DNA from: Haematococcus lacustris
Taxonomy: Eukaryota > Chlorophyta > Chlorophyceae > Chlamydomonadales > Haematococcaceae
Length of the DNA stretch: 64,000 bases
Reading direction: 5' to 3'
Assembly: GCA_030144725.1 (NCBI GenBank)
Contig: JASKMD010000009.1
Span: 885,466-949,465 of the forward strand
In this document: one piece after another, positions 22,077 through 34,000 of the stretch
Numbering within the stretch: the stretch's first letter is position 1
Layout: each line of letters opens with the position of its first letter
Notes under the pieces: model-generated
Databases searched by the model: none
Seen by the model: only the letters and a program-made list of their open reading frames with translations
Told to the model about the DNA's origin: nothing
Made by a program: the position numbers and the translations under genes

Positions 22077-25000
22077 GTGGATCAGACAGGTTCAGCTGGA
22101 ACAGCACTGGCATGGGGAGCTCCTCAGCAACCAGATGGCACATCAGCACAGACTGTGGACGCATTGCTACCCCAGAAGTTTGGGTTGCAATATGACCTGG
22201 CTGAGGACAGCTTGCCACCCCTGCCCCCAAACCAGCAGGACATTGTGCAGCGATGGTCAGACCCGGCAGAGCCTTTGCAAGTGGCTGAAGACAGCTTGCC
22301 ACCCATGTCAAATAAGCCATCTTTGCTTAGGTATACAAGCCAGAGGGTCCCTAGGCAAGCAGAGGAGCAAGATATTGTGCAACATCGGTCAGGCCATGCA
22401 GAGCCATTACAGATGGCAGAAGACAGCCTGCCACCCACCTTAGATAAGCCATCTTTGCTTAGGAACACAAGCCAGAAGGACAGCAATCAAGCAGAGCGGC
22501 AAGCAAGGTCGGCACCAAGGCCTTCACATGATTTCACACCAGGTAGGCATCCTGCCCAGGAGCCAGCTGTACTGCAAGCCAGTCCACAGCACCCCGAGGC
22601 AGCGGAGGTGCCGCAGCCAGACTCACAGCCGGCCAAGGAGCTGGGAGTGCAGGGCCCAACCCCACAGCAGGCTGAGCCGTCAGGGCCGCAGAGTTCAGAC
22701 CCACAGCCGACTGAGCAGATGCAGTTGAGTCCAGACACACAGCAGGCAAACCAGGTGCCAGCAGACGATGCAAGCAGCACCCAGCAGACAGGAGCACGGA
22801 ACCCCATGAGCACACTACGAGTACAGCTCCCACCACTAGTCATCGAGCCCAACCCACCGGAGGCGCCCCCCCACCTCCCTGGGCAGCCCCCCCCTGCCCC
22901 TGTCCAATGCACCTCGCCAACTAGGCTCAGCACCCTCCTCAACCGCTCCCAGCCGCGCCGCTCCCCCGCTGGCCCAGCCCCACCCAGGGTGTCCCTGCTG
23001 GCGCATGACCTGGCAACAAGCAGGGGATCCCGCCTGCAGCACAGCACCGGGCCGCTGTCCGTGACCCACACAGCCCAGTCCAGCCCAGGCCACTTCACCT
23101 CCTCCCCCGTCCAGCACCCAAGCCCTGCAGCCACCGGGGTGTCAGACACTGGGGAGGGGCTGGATGCCAGCAGCCGGACCCCCCTCTCCCCCGCCAGCCT
23201 GCCCCAGGCGGACTTAGACTCCACTGATCCCAGGGCCGCCAGGTCACAATGGTTGGCCGTCTCTCGCTCCGCCTCGCGTGCCGCATCCAATCGCTCCCAT
23301 GCAGCCAGCCTCGGAGGTGCGCATGATGCAGCCTTCACGGCCTGCTGCTCTCGTACTGGTCACATAACCTGCATCTGGTGCCTGCTGGACCAGTTGACCA
23401 GAAGCATTGGTTGCATATGCCTTGTGTGGATTGGGCTGGACATGGTAACACAGCCTGTTCCTTGTTGTGCTGCTGGGCTGTGCTGCAGGCTCCTTTGCAA
23501 ACGTCGTGATGCGCAGCCTGAAGCGCCTGGCCACCCCATCCACCAGCGGGAGCCAGTTTGGCGTGGAAGGGGGTCCTCGCCTGCTGCAGCGCATGCACCT
23601 CTCACTGCGTGCCTCCTTTGCGGGGGGCTTGCGGCCCTTCCTGATTGAGGAGCCAGATGAGCGTGGCACCACAGGGCGCTCTACGGCTGGTGCAAACTCC
23701 TTGAAAGCCATAGTGAGTTGGGTGTGTGTGACCACAACATACTGACTGTGTGGCTGTGTGTAAACAGGAGCAGATCGGAACCTGGCCCTAGCTGCCCCTG
23801 CGCTTGTCAAGTGCGGTCAATGTGCTGTGAAGCTAGCAGCAATGCAGCAACTAGGACAGCAGTTCACTAAATGTGGCTCAACACCTTGCTGCACCCCTCC
23901 ATGGTACTGTGCAGTTCAACAAGGAAGCCAGTTCCGCACTGGTCGTGGCTGTCAAAGCAGGTGAGGCTGACCACCTCTGTCACCCACCTCTGTCACCCAC
24001 CTCTGTCACCCACCTCTGTCACCCATCTCTTGGCTCCCTCAGGCTGCAGCACAGTCGAGCTGGACACAGGCCCCTCCCTTGCTGCACACCGGCAACCTTG
24101 GGCACACCCTTCCTTTGCACTATGTCCCTCCTTCAAGAGGAGGGAGGGGCAGATGCTTTGTATCTTCTATTGCTTGGTGGTGGTAGCAGGCCGTGGTGAA
24201 TATTGGCGGAAGCTCCTATATCTATTGAACGCTGGTGAATACTGGCGTGGCACTCTTGTGCTCTTTCCTATTTCCTCGCCTGCAGGAGATTATGCGGCCG
24301 CAGGCGAAGCCATCCGGTTGGGGGCAGACGCCAACACCGTGGACCTGCCCACAGGCCGCATGACGCCCCTGCACTTTGCAGTGTCAGCAGGGCGTGTCCA
24401 CACGCATGACCCGCCCGCCTTTTCCGGTAGCACTGCTGCCCAACTCACGCGGCTCCTGCTGCGGTACGGGGCTCGTGCTGGAGCAGGGGACTACATGGGC
24501 TTCACGCCCCTCCACCTGGCGGCCTTCCACAACCTGCCAGGGGTGTTGGACCTGCTGCTGGGTAACCTGCAGCAGCAACCCGGCCGGCTGGCCAGCTTGC
24601 TGCTCCTTCAAGACTCGGAGATCAAGTGAGGGTTGCCAGGTTGGCAGGCCAGCCCTGTGCTGGGTGTGTCAGCTGGGAAGGCCAGCAACTCCCTTGCCTT
24701 GTAGGCACACCAGGCTGGCAGGTGGCTGGTTGGCTGATAGAGCTGACACACCAAGGTAGCTTTTCCTCTGCCACATAAGTGTAAATCCTGGGGTTGAAGG
24801 CAAAAGTCATAGTTGGGGGGCAAACAGTTGTTTGTGGTCACACCTGATGGTTGAGGTGTGAGGCCTTTGATGCACCTGGGCTACCTTCTCCAGTACAGGC
24901 AGCATGTTACTGCAGCTCAGTCACTGACTGCCTCACTTTAAATCCTAACAGTAGCAATTGCTGCCTTGCAAACATCATCTGGCTCGCTCGTGTTGGCTGT

Positions 25001-28000
25001 CTGCTGACTAGTGCTGACTCATCACTGCTGCTTGCTTGTGGCCAGGTACACCCCGCTGCACTGCGCTGTGGAGGGGCACCACGCCAGCGCAGTGGTGAGC
25101 TTGCTGCAGGCCGGGGCGGCGGCTGGCCTGGATGCTAAGGACTGGACCTCTCGCACTGCCTGGAACCTGGCTGCTGTCCAGTGAGTGGCCAGGCAGGGTG
25201 ATGACCTGCGGCATGTGGTCCATATCCTTATAAATACATGTTGAAGTATGAAGGCAGTGTGCCGGCTGCCTGGTACCAGCGTGTCTGTTGTTGTTATCAC
25301 TAAGTGGTGATGTGCATGCCTAGCCATGTCGAGCGTTGACAAACACCACCTTGTGCGCAGCTAGGTTAGCAAGAGTGTGGTTGTGGCCCTGACAGGTGTA
25401 AAAGCCAGAGCCTGCATTGCGAAAAGCTAAATGAAGGCAGGGATGATGTCAGATGTTGGGGGGTGGTTTTTACTCCTCACTGCCTTCCCACCTGGGGCTG
25501 TAACACGGCTGCACCGCCCTGACCAGCACACCCCTCACTGGCCCCATGACCAACACACCCCTCACTGGCCCCGTAACCACGCACCCCCTTACCGCTCTCA
25601 TCAACCTAACGATGCCCACCACCCTCATCACCCTCCCCACCCTCACCACCCTCACCATACTGCCAGTGCCCAATGTGTAGTGTGGGGTGCAGCCGCCATC
25701 GCCCCTCTTGTGACCATGGCGCTGCTGCCACACCCCTGGCCCCCTTGGTGCCCCTGTTGCAGTTATCCCAAGTTCGCAGCAACCCTGATGGCCGACCTGA
25801 ACATTGCCTTGGCCCGGTCCAGTGAGCTGCCAGCAGGGGCGGTGATGCAGCTGGCGCTGGAGCTGCGCACCCTACACACCGTGCCTGTGGTGCTGCGAGC
25901 AGCAGCGAAATGGCCTGATCAGGTGGGCACAGCTGCCAGCTTAGCCTGTGTGATCTGGACAAGTGGGCACAGCTGTCGGGCCTGTCTGTGTGACCTAGCC
26001 ATGTGTGTGTGCAGCTGTGGAGTCTACAGCAACTCGTCAAGAGCCACAGCATGCCCTTGTATGGCGTCGTCCAGTCTTGCCTGTGTGTCTGCTTGTGGCC
26101 TAACCGCAGGTATGGCAGTTAATGCGGGCTGCCATCGCCAGTGGCTTGGTGGAGTTTGTGGAAATGCTGGCCACTGACATCCCAGCGGTCAGTGGTGGCA
26201 GCGGCTTCCCTGTCGCCTACACATGCCAGTGTAGCGCAGCCTGGTATGCTGCCGAGTTCGTTGATCAGCAAGGGGCTGGGGGGATCACAGTGAGCAGGGT
26301 CAGGAGTGGGAGTGGGAGGTGCTCAGGGTCCAGGTGTCAGAGCCAAATTGGGGTCAGTGACAGGCGACAGGCTGACCCACAGCCCTGACAAAGGGCCAGA
26401 GACCTGGCACACAGACTACTCTACACTTAGTCCAGAGGTAGGCTGCCACAGCCGTCATGGGCTGCCACCATAGCCAACGAGTGCTACTGCCATGGAAAGT
26501 GCTCCAGCTCTGGATGGTGAAGTGTGACTGTGTGCTCTGCAGGTCTGTCCCCGGGCCTTGCTGGTGGTCCCCTGGGGGGATGTGATGGTTGACCTGGCCA
26601 CACGCTTCCCAGGTCAGCATGGCTTAGCGCATGGAAGCATAGCTCCATGTACCTGCACAGTCCATTAGGATTGCCAAAGAGCAACACCCAGTGACGCTAG
26701 CTGCATGCCTCAACTGTTAGCGTTGTGTGGTCTCTTTACTTGCTGCACTCATTGCTGGCCACGGGATCAAACCTGGCCTGCCCACATATGGCACAACAAT
26801 AGCTCTGCCTTAACTCACTGCTCTTTTGCGTCACACTACGCTTTGCTGCCCCTGATGCAGACTGCTTTAAGCTGCTGATTGCTGGTCTGGACCTTGTGGA
26901 TTTTCACACCGTGGTAGAGCCATTCATCCATGGCCTAAACTTTGATGATGAGGACGAGGAGGCTGAGGAGGTGCCCAGCAAAGAGCACCCTGCCCACCCC
27001 AACAGCCCCGCCCGTGTGGGTGGTGGCGAGCACTCGATGTTTGCCCCATCCATGTCGCGACCAGGGCTAGCGGGCGAGCGTGGGTCCGCCCAGCTGCAAG
27101 GCTGGGGCTTGCACCCAGAGCGCAACAGCGTGAATGCCACCAGCTTCAAGAAGGTCGCGTACGGGCTCAGCAGCCTGGGCCGAGCAGTCAGCCGCAGTCT
27201 GGCACGCCGCCCACGCAGTGTGGCAGCAGAAGAGGCCTGGCCCTCGCCAGACTCGCCACATCTCAGCCCTGGACGCGCCTGGGCCAAGTCAAGGACCGGC
27301 CCCAAAGCCTGGGACTTGGACCAAAGCAGCAGCCGCAGGAGAGCGGGTATGGATCCTGAACTTGGCACAGGACGCCCAGGGGCCGGCGATGATGACGTGC
27401 TGTCTGCTCAAGCACGTGTGAAGAGGTGTGTTGTTGGAGGATGCGGTAGCATCTGTGCCTCGCTTGCATGCGACAGTACACTCGACCAAACTGCCCAGGC
27501 CATGCAAATGACCCAGCCATGGATTCCAACCTTATGTATTTATATCACAAGCCAGTGTGCACCAGGCAGCAGCGAACATGGCAGGTCGCACACACCTGGT
27601 GGACTGCTGCCCCGCCTGCTTGCAGCATGATGTCTCTGAAGAGTATGCTGGTGCTAGGGAAGCGAGACGAGGTGCCAGCCCCAGGGGACCCTGTCGGCAC
27701 CAAGAACGCCGCCCATGGGTTACCAGAGAGCCTGAAGTACCTGCTGCTGCGCGCCTTGGTGGCATCTCTGGATGGCCTGAGCTGGCGGGTGTGGCAGGCG
27801 CTGGTCAGCGGCCTGCATGGCTCTCTTGCGCTGGAGCTGGCACGGTTCCCAAAGCTGTTCAAGCGCCTGACGGTGAGCGCACCCCTCCCTGTGGGCTGTG
27901 TTAACGACCCCTGCAATGGCAGCCTCGACACAAGTGGGATGCAAGCCCTACCGTAGCATTCCTGTGCTAAACCTCTCACTTGTCCAGTAGCCTAGCCGTG

Positions 28001-31000
28001 CCAGCTCGTCGCAAATTAGTCGCAGAGGCACACTGGGTAAGTGGTTGCTCCTCCTGGGCCTGTTTACTCCTCCTGCCAGCTCATGCTCAGATTGGCCCTC
28101 CTTGTTAACTGTAGTGTTCAACAATGCTCCTGTCACTGCCGCTTGTGTGCTGGTGCAGTCACGCATAGCCCTAGCTCATGCTGTGTAATCATTTTGGCAG
28201 TTCGGGCAGGAGCTGGGACATGTTGTGTTGCGATTAACCAGCTGGGCGTGAGGAGGCACAACTCTGCAACATGCATCTCCCCATACCTCACAGCACACCA
28301 TCTCCCACCACCTGCCAGACCTCCCGTGCGCCTTTTACACTGATATAATGATTATACAGCACCTCAGCCCTCAACCTTGAGCCTTCATTGCAGTCGAACA
28401 CACTAATTGTGAACCACTACAAAACAGTGTTTTTTCTGTGTGGAGTTCCCATCGCATGTGTATGCCATGGCCTATACATGGCATACACATGGTCACGGTC
28501 GCCTACCACCTACAGCATTGACTGACCCCTGTGACACCCGCGTGATGGATTATACAGCATGGTAACAAGAACCACAAATAGACCCAGCACTATATGTCAG
28601 TCCTCAGGCATCCGTCCACAGGTTTGCATGGAGCAGGGAAGCGAGGGTCAAGCAGATATGCAACTAGTATTATTCCTTGTGCCAGGGTCTGTGCAAGCCC
28701 CTGCTTCTTGTTGTCCTCCTGTTGCTGTTATGGAAAGGATAGGATAGCTTAGCTGATGTTACTGGCAAATGTTGGTGAGCCGCATTTAAGCTGCCACTGT
28801 GTGGTTCACTTACCTCCGTGTCTGCAGGACAGCATTCAGAACCGAAAGGTGCCCAGCTGGATCGAGGTAGCTACTGCCACAGGGCCATCAAGGCTGTCGG
28901 CAAGCAACATAACACATGCAGCTGATGACGCTTCGGGCCCTGTGCGGTCTCAATCGTCAGCACATGCAGCAGCAGGCATGGCTTTTGATGTGGAAGGGCA
29001 CAGCACCCTGGTGAGTGCTAGCGCATGCAAGTGGTGGGTGCACCATCCGAGTCCCTGCTGTAGGTGTGAAGAAGTCACACGTACACACAATGCACTTCAC
29101 TTGCAGGACCTCAACCACCTGGTGTCTGCAGCAATAGCGTCAAGAACAGGGGCAAATGTGTACAACATCATACTCGCTATGTCAGGTGCGGATGGGACCA
29201 GCTGCCAGCCTCTTGTCACACCAGGCCATGTCAGCTTGGCCAAGCAAGGGCTGTCGCCTGCTTTACTTGAGCTTGTGCCCATATCTGCTGCATAGTGTGC
29301 ATTGCAAGGAGAGGGAGTTTCATGGGGCAGGGCTTGCTGGGCATCTGCAGGTTGGCTGGCGCTCAACCCAACCTGCTACTTGGCGCACCTGGATGCCTGG
29401 GCATTGACGGCCCTGGCTCAACACTACCCTGACGCCTGCAGGTAAAGCGGTTCTGCGAGCTCTATCGGTATTGTGCACCGTGTCACTTTGACTGGTGTTG
29501 TCCAACAGGTGTGTTGATGTGTGCTTGCAGGCGGTTGCTGTCTTTGCAATCACAGGACCAGAATGCAGTCAAGGTGCCCGGTCACCTCCTCCCTGCCAGG
29601 ACCGGGGACAGCTCCAGCAGTATGGTATGTTGTTGGCTGTTCAAAAGCATGGGTCTTCCATGCAGGACCAACGTCACTTTGGCTACGCTGGTCATGCCTT
29701 GTGCGGCGCGCAATGCCATGGCATGCAATGCGCTGCAGGCTGTGTTTCGTTGTGCCGATCAGAGCCAGTCCTTCATCTGGCAGGAAGATGGCCTGGTGGT
29801 TATGCGGGCACTGGGCATCAACGACATGGCCCGCATTGAGCGCTGGTCACTGTTCGGCGTTAGCTTTGATGCCGTAAGTCTCCCCTCCAAGGAGGATGGA
29901 GTGCGATAGTAGACCTTGCCTGGCACTTGGCTGTCAAATGCCAGGAAGCCTGTCCCACTACACGATCACGCCCACTCAGGGACTGGGTGCTGCCATGCAT
30001 CCACAGCCTGCAGCCAAGGCTCTAGCAGGATAACCCAAGCCATGCCAGCTTCTCACCGCACAGCTGGTTGGCACTTTGCTATCAGATGTACAATGCTGCC
30101 TGCTGTGGTAATGCGCGTGCAGACGCTGAAGCTGTTCAAAGCAACCACAGATCGTCACCCCAGCCGCCTGACTGCCAGCTATTTGGACAAGCTGCTCGCT
30201 GCAGGGCTCAGTGGCCAGGTCCGCACCCGCCATTGTTAACATGCTTCCTAGTTGGGTGTACTGCCGGTGGGCTTACTACACCGTGTAGCTACCCACGCAA
30301 ATACCCACGAGCCCCCACATCTGCCCTATATCCCTGTGGTGCAAGCAGGATGTGACAAAGCTGATCCAGCTGGACACAGACCTTGCGGATGTCATCGCTG
30401 GCTTGCGAGGAGGTCTCAGCGCCCACTTCGTGCACCACATGTGAGCATATGCGTGAATGCTTGTGGCGGCCAGTCTGCAGCGATGCCATTTCGTGGCAAG
30501 CGCCATGCAGTGATTATGATGATGGTGGGAGCTTTACATACTAGGGCAGTGACAACCCCTGCTTGCACATAGTGATGCGAGCCTAATGCTGCCGTGCTCA
30601 GTCCTGGTGGCCATGCGGTGTCCAACCTTGGCTTGCAGGCTGCACCGCAAAATTTCTTACCAGGTCGTCACTGAAATGCTGGGTGCGCATTTGGACCGCA
30701 GCACCCAGTGGAACAACATACGACATCAGGTGCGCCATGTGTTGACATGAGCCTTGGCCTCTCAACTGCTGTGGTCTCTTATTCACACCGTGCATGACAT
30801 AAACAAAACGCATGTGTTCTTGGCTGTGCCTGTCTGTTGTGGCCAAGCCACTCAGTCCATGTCATTGCGTTGAGGATTGGAGATGTGCGTTGAGGATTGG
30901 ATGTGTGCTGCAGCAACGCTGGCAGGAAGATGCCATGCACTGATGGTGGTGATGATGATAATGATGATTATAGAGAGGCGATGTCACTCACTCTCGCACT

Positions 31001-34000
31001 CCCAAAGGGCACTCCGACCAGAGGGCACTCCGACCAAAGGGCACTCCGGTCAGCTTACAGCTCCAAGCATCCACCCGCGTGATGGATTATACATGGTATG
31101 GTATGACATGGTATGACAGCGTCGGTGAGGTGACCTGACGTAGGAGATCTGGCATCGCTTCCCCCGTGACAGCTGGGAGCGAGGAATTACTTATGAATTC
31201 ATCCGGCTATTCTTTGAGAACTGGGGTGAGTAGCAAGCATGCTACAAGGCCAACAATGGTTGGCATTCCATGGTCAGTCGAGTTTGGAGCACGCTTGCTG
31301 GTGTAGATGAACAATGGTGTCTACATGCCCAAGCATGTTACAGCTGCAACTTCTGCGGGTTCGGGCAGGAGCTGGGGCATGTTGTGTTGCGATTAACCAG
31401 CTGGGCGTGAGGAGGCACAACTCTGCAACATGCACCTCCCCATACCTCACAGCACACCATCTCCCACCACCTGCCAGACCTCCCATCTCGTGCTGGATTC
31501 GTAGTGGTGAAAACCACACCCACTGTCACTGCTGTACACTTGCATCTTGTTTGCGTCATTGAGATGAACGCTCCTGGATACTCTGCCTGTTGCAGAGGAC
31601 TACTCATTCGACCATCGTTTTGTTGACTGTAAGTTGCGCAAGGCCCCAGTGAAACACCAGCCCGCACAGTGAAACACCAGCCGCACAGCATGCAAAAGGT
31701 AGCCTGCAAATGGCTGTGTGCCCAGCTCAAAAGCTTGCCATGGCTGGTGCTTGGCTGCTTGTAGTGATGTTTGACTCGCACGACCCGTTGTTTGTCAAGC
31801 TGAGGACAGCGCTCGAGTACGTCAACAGCAACAAGGTGCGTTAGCCATGGCACTTTGCATCAGGCAGCCCATCCTTACTTTTTTCACCCTGGGCTTGCTA
31901 ACGCACGGCTCTCCGCTGCAGCGCAGGCATTGAACGTCAGCCTGCGGCAAGACGAAGCTGACATCCAGCAGGCCCGCCAGGCCCGCTTGATCAGCTCATG
32001 GACTGCCGTGGGTGACGCCTACATGGAGGCCACAACACATGTACACCGCCGGGTGCTCACCGGCCTGGTCTACTGCAGTGAGTCCCACCTGCACTTGCTA
32101 GCACGAGGCTGCGAACCCCAGGCATGTGTGTGTTCTTTTCACCAACCCCTTCCACTGCAGTTGTGTGAGCCACCAACACCACAAACATGACAGCAAACAT
32201 GATGCCATGTGAACTGTTTGTGTGGGTGTTGCGTGGCCGCAGTCATGCACGTGTACATATGGCTGCTGAAGGAGCTGTCACCTGTTTTCACGGAGGGTAC
32301 TTCCACCAGCTCAAGTCAACACATCCCTCGCAAGCCAACAAACCACCCGCCACACGGCAGCTCCAGGCACACTGCGCCCAAGCGCACCCCTGTCGGCAAG
32401 CAGTTGATTGAGTCTCCAAAGGTTGACGCGCTGAGTGAGACGCTACCCATGATCTATGTTGCACAGGTGAGCTTTCTGACAATACAGAAGATCCATGACA
32501 CTGCGCCCCTACACATGCCTTAGCAAGTCCAGGTTCTCCAGTCTGATTTCTGTGCACCAAGAATATTACATGTCCACATCAGAGTGTATAGCATGGCCAG
32601 CACCTCAGCCCTCAACCTTGAGCCTTTATTGCAGTCGAACACACTAATTGTGAACCACTACAAAACAGTGTTTTTTCTGTGTGGAGTTCCCATCGCATGG
32701 CATGCTCATGTCCTATACATGGCATACACATGGTCACGGTCGCCTACCACCTACAGCATTGCCTGACCCCTGTGACAGGGCGATGTATAGAGTTGGCATG
32801 ACAAAACATGCACTGATTGATAGCTGATGACAGCTATAAGGGAGACACACACTACTGTGCCGCAGCAGGCTGCTGCTGGGCCTTGGGTGGCTTGTCTCGC
32901 AGCCGCTTGTAGCCCAGGCCTAGGTACTCCTTGCCCTTGGCTGGCACAGCTGCCTGCTCTGGCCAGTAGCACAGCTCAAGTGGGCGTGAAAGGATAGGAT
33001 AGCTTAGCTGATGTTAGTGGCAAAGGCCAGCGCCAGCATGGATCTATATGTCGCGGTTGTCACCCTCTATTGTGTGAATGCATGTGGCTGTGTGGCAGGT
33101 GGGCAAGGATGATTACCTTCGAGCCCTTCTAGCTGCGCAGGCACCTGCTGAGATGTTTGGGCTGCCTGTCATGGAGGCCATCATCAATGTGAAGGTGTGC
33201 AGCGACATAAACGGTGAAACCATAGGATAAGGCGCAGCCCTGTTGTTGCTAGTTTGCGGCCAATGATAGTATTCACTTCACATATCTTCACAGTAACGAA
33301 GCTGCGTTGTCGTGCTTGACCCTGCCTGCAGTGGAACGCCTACGGTAAGGGTCTCATTCTGCAACATGCTGAGCCATAGTTCTGTGCTTTGTCGTGTCAT
33401 GGAAGTGCGATCCTTCTTTTCTCAATGTGGTCTCTTGTCCCCCCCAGGTTGGCGCATGCTGCTGCTGTTGCTGATGGAGCACCTGCTCTTTATGGCGTTC
33501 GTGATCGCTTACCTTATGCTCATCACAACGGAAGCATCAGCTTGCTTTGGAAGCCTGAACCAAGATGACAATACCACTACGAGTGACACACCTTCCTTGC
33601 AGCCCGATGGCCCCACCCTTGCCCCCCCTCTTGCTCCCTCACCACCCTCGGCGAGGCAAACCATGAGTGTGCCTCACATCAGCCTCCTGGCGCAGTGCCC
33701 TCAAGGTGAGAGTAAAAGCTCGGCGCAACATGAGCATGGCACAAGCATGCTGCGGTCTCAATTGCTTTTTCACTCAATCAATGCATGTGACCACATGCTA
33801 CAATGATAACAAGAGGCTTTCTGCCGATTGCTCTCTTGTGCGCAGGGGCAGCCTCCCTTTGCCTTGATGCCTGCCTATTGTGGATGTGTGCTTTAGCATT
33901 GTCATCATACATTCGTCAGTTGCAGCACACTGGCCTGTACTTTTGGTTGCGGAAGCCAAACAACTGGGCAGATCTTGTGACGTGTGCCCTCCAAGCATCA

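Noticed and set aside
29624..29670. Intron between 29624 and about 29670 in the channel gene
   Set aside because: The candidate splice would break the frame, while reading through keeps it open; treated as one exon, with some doubt.
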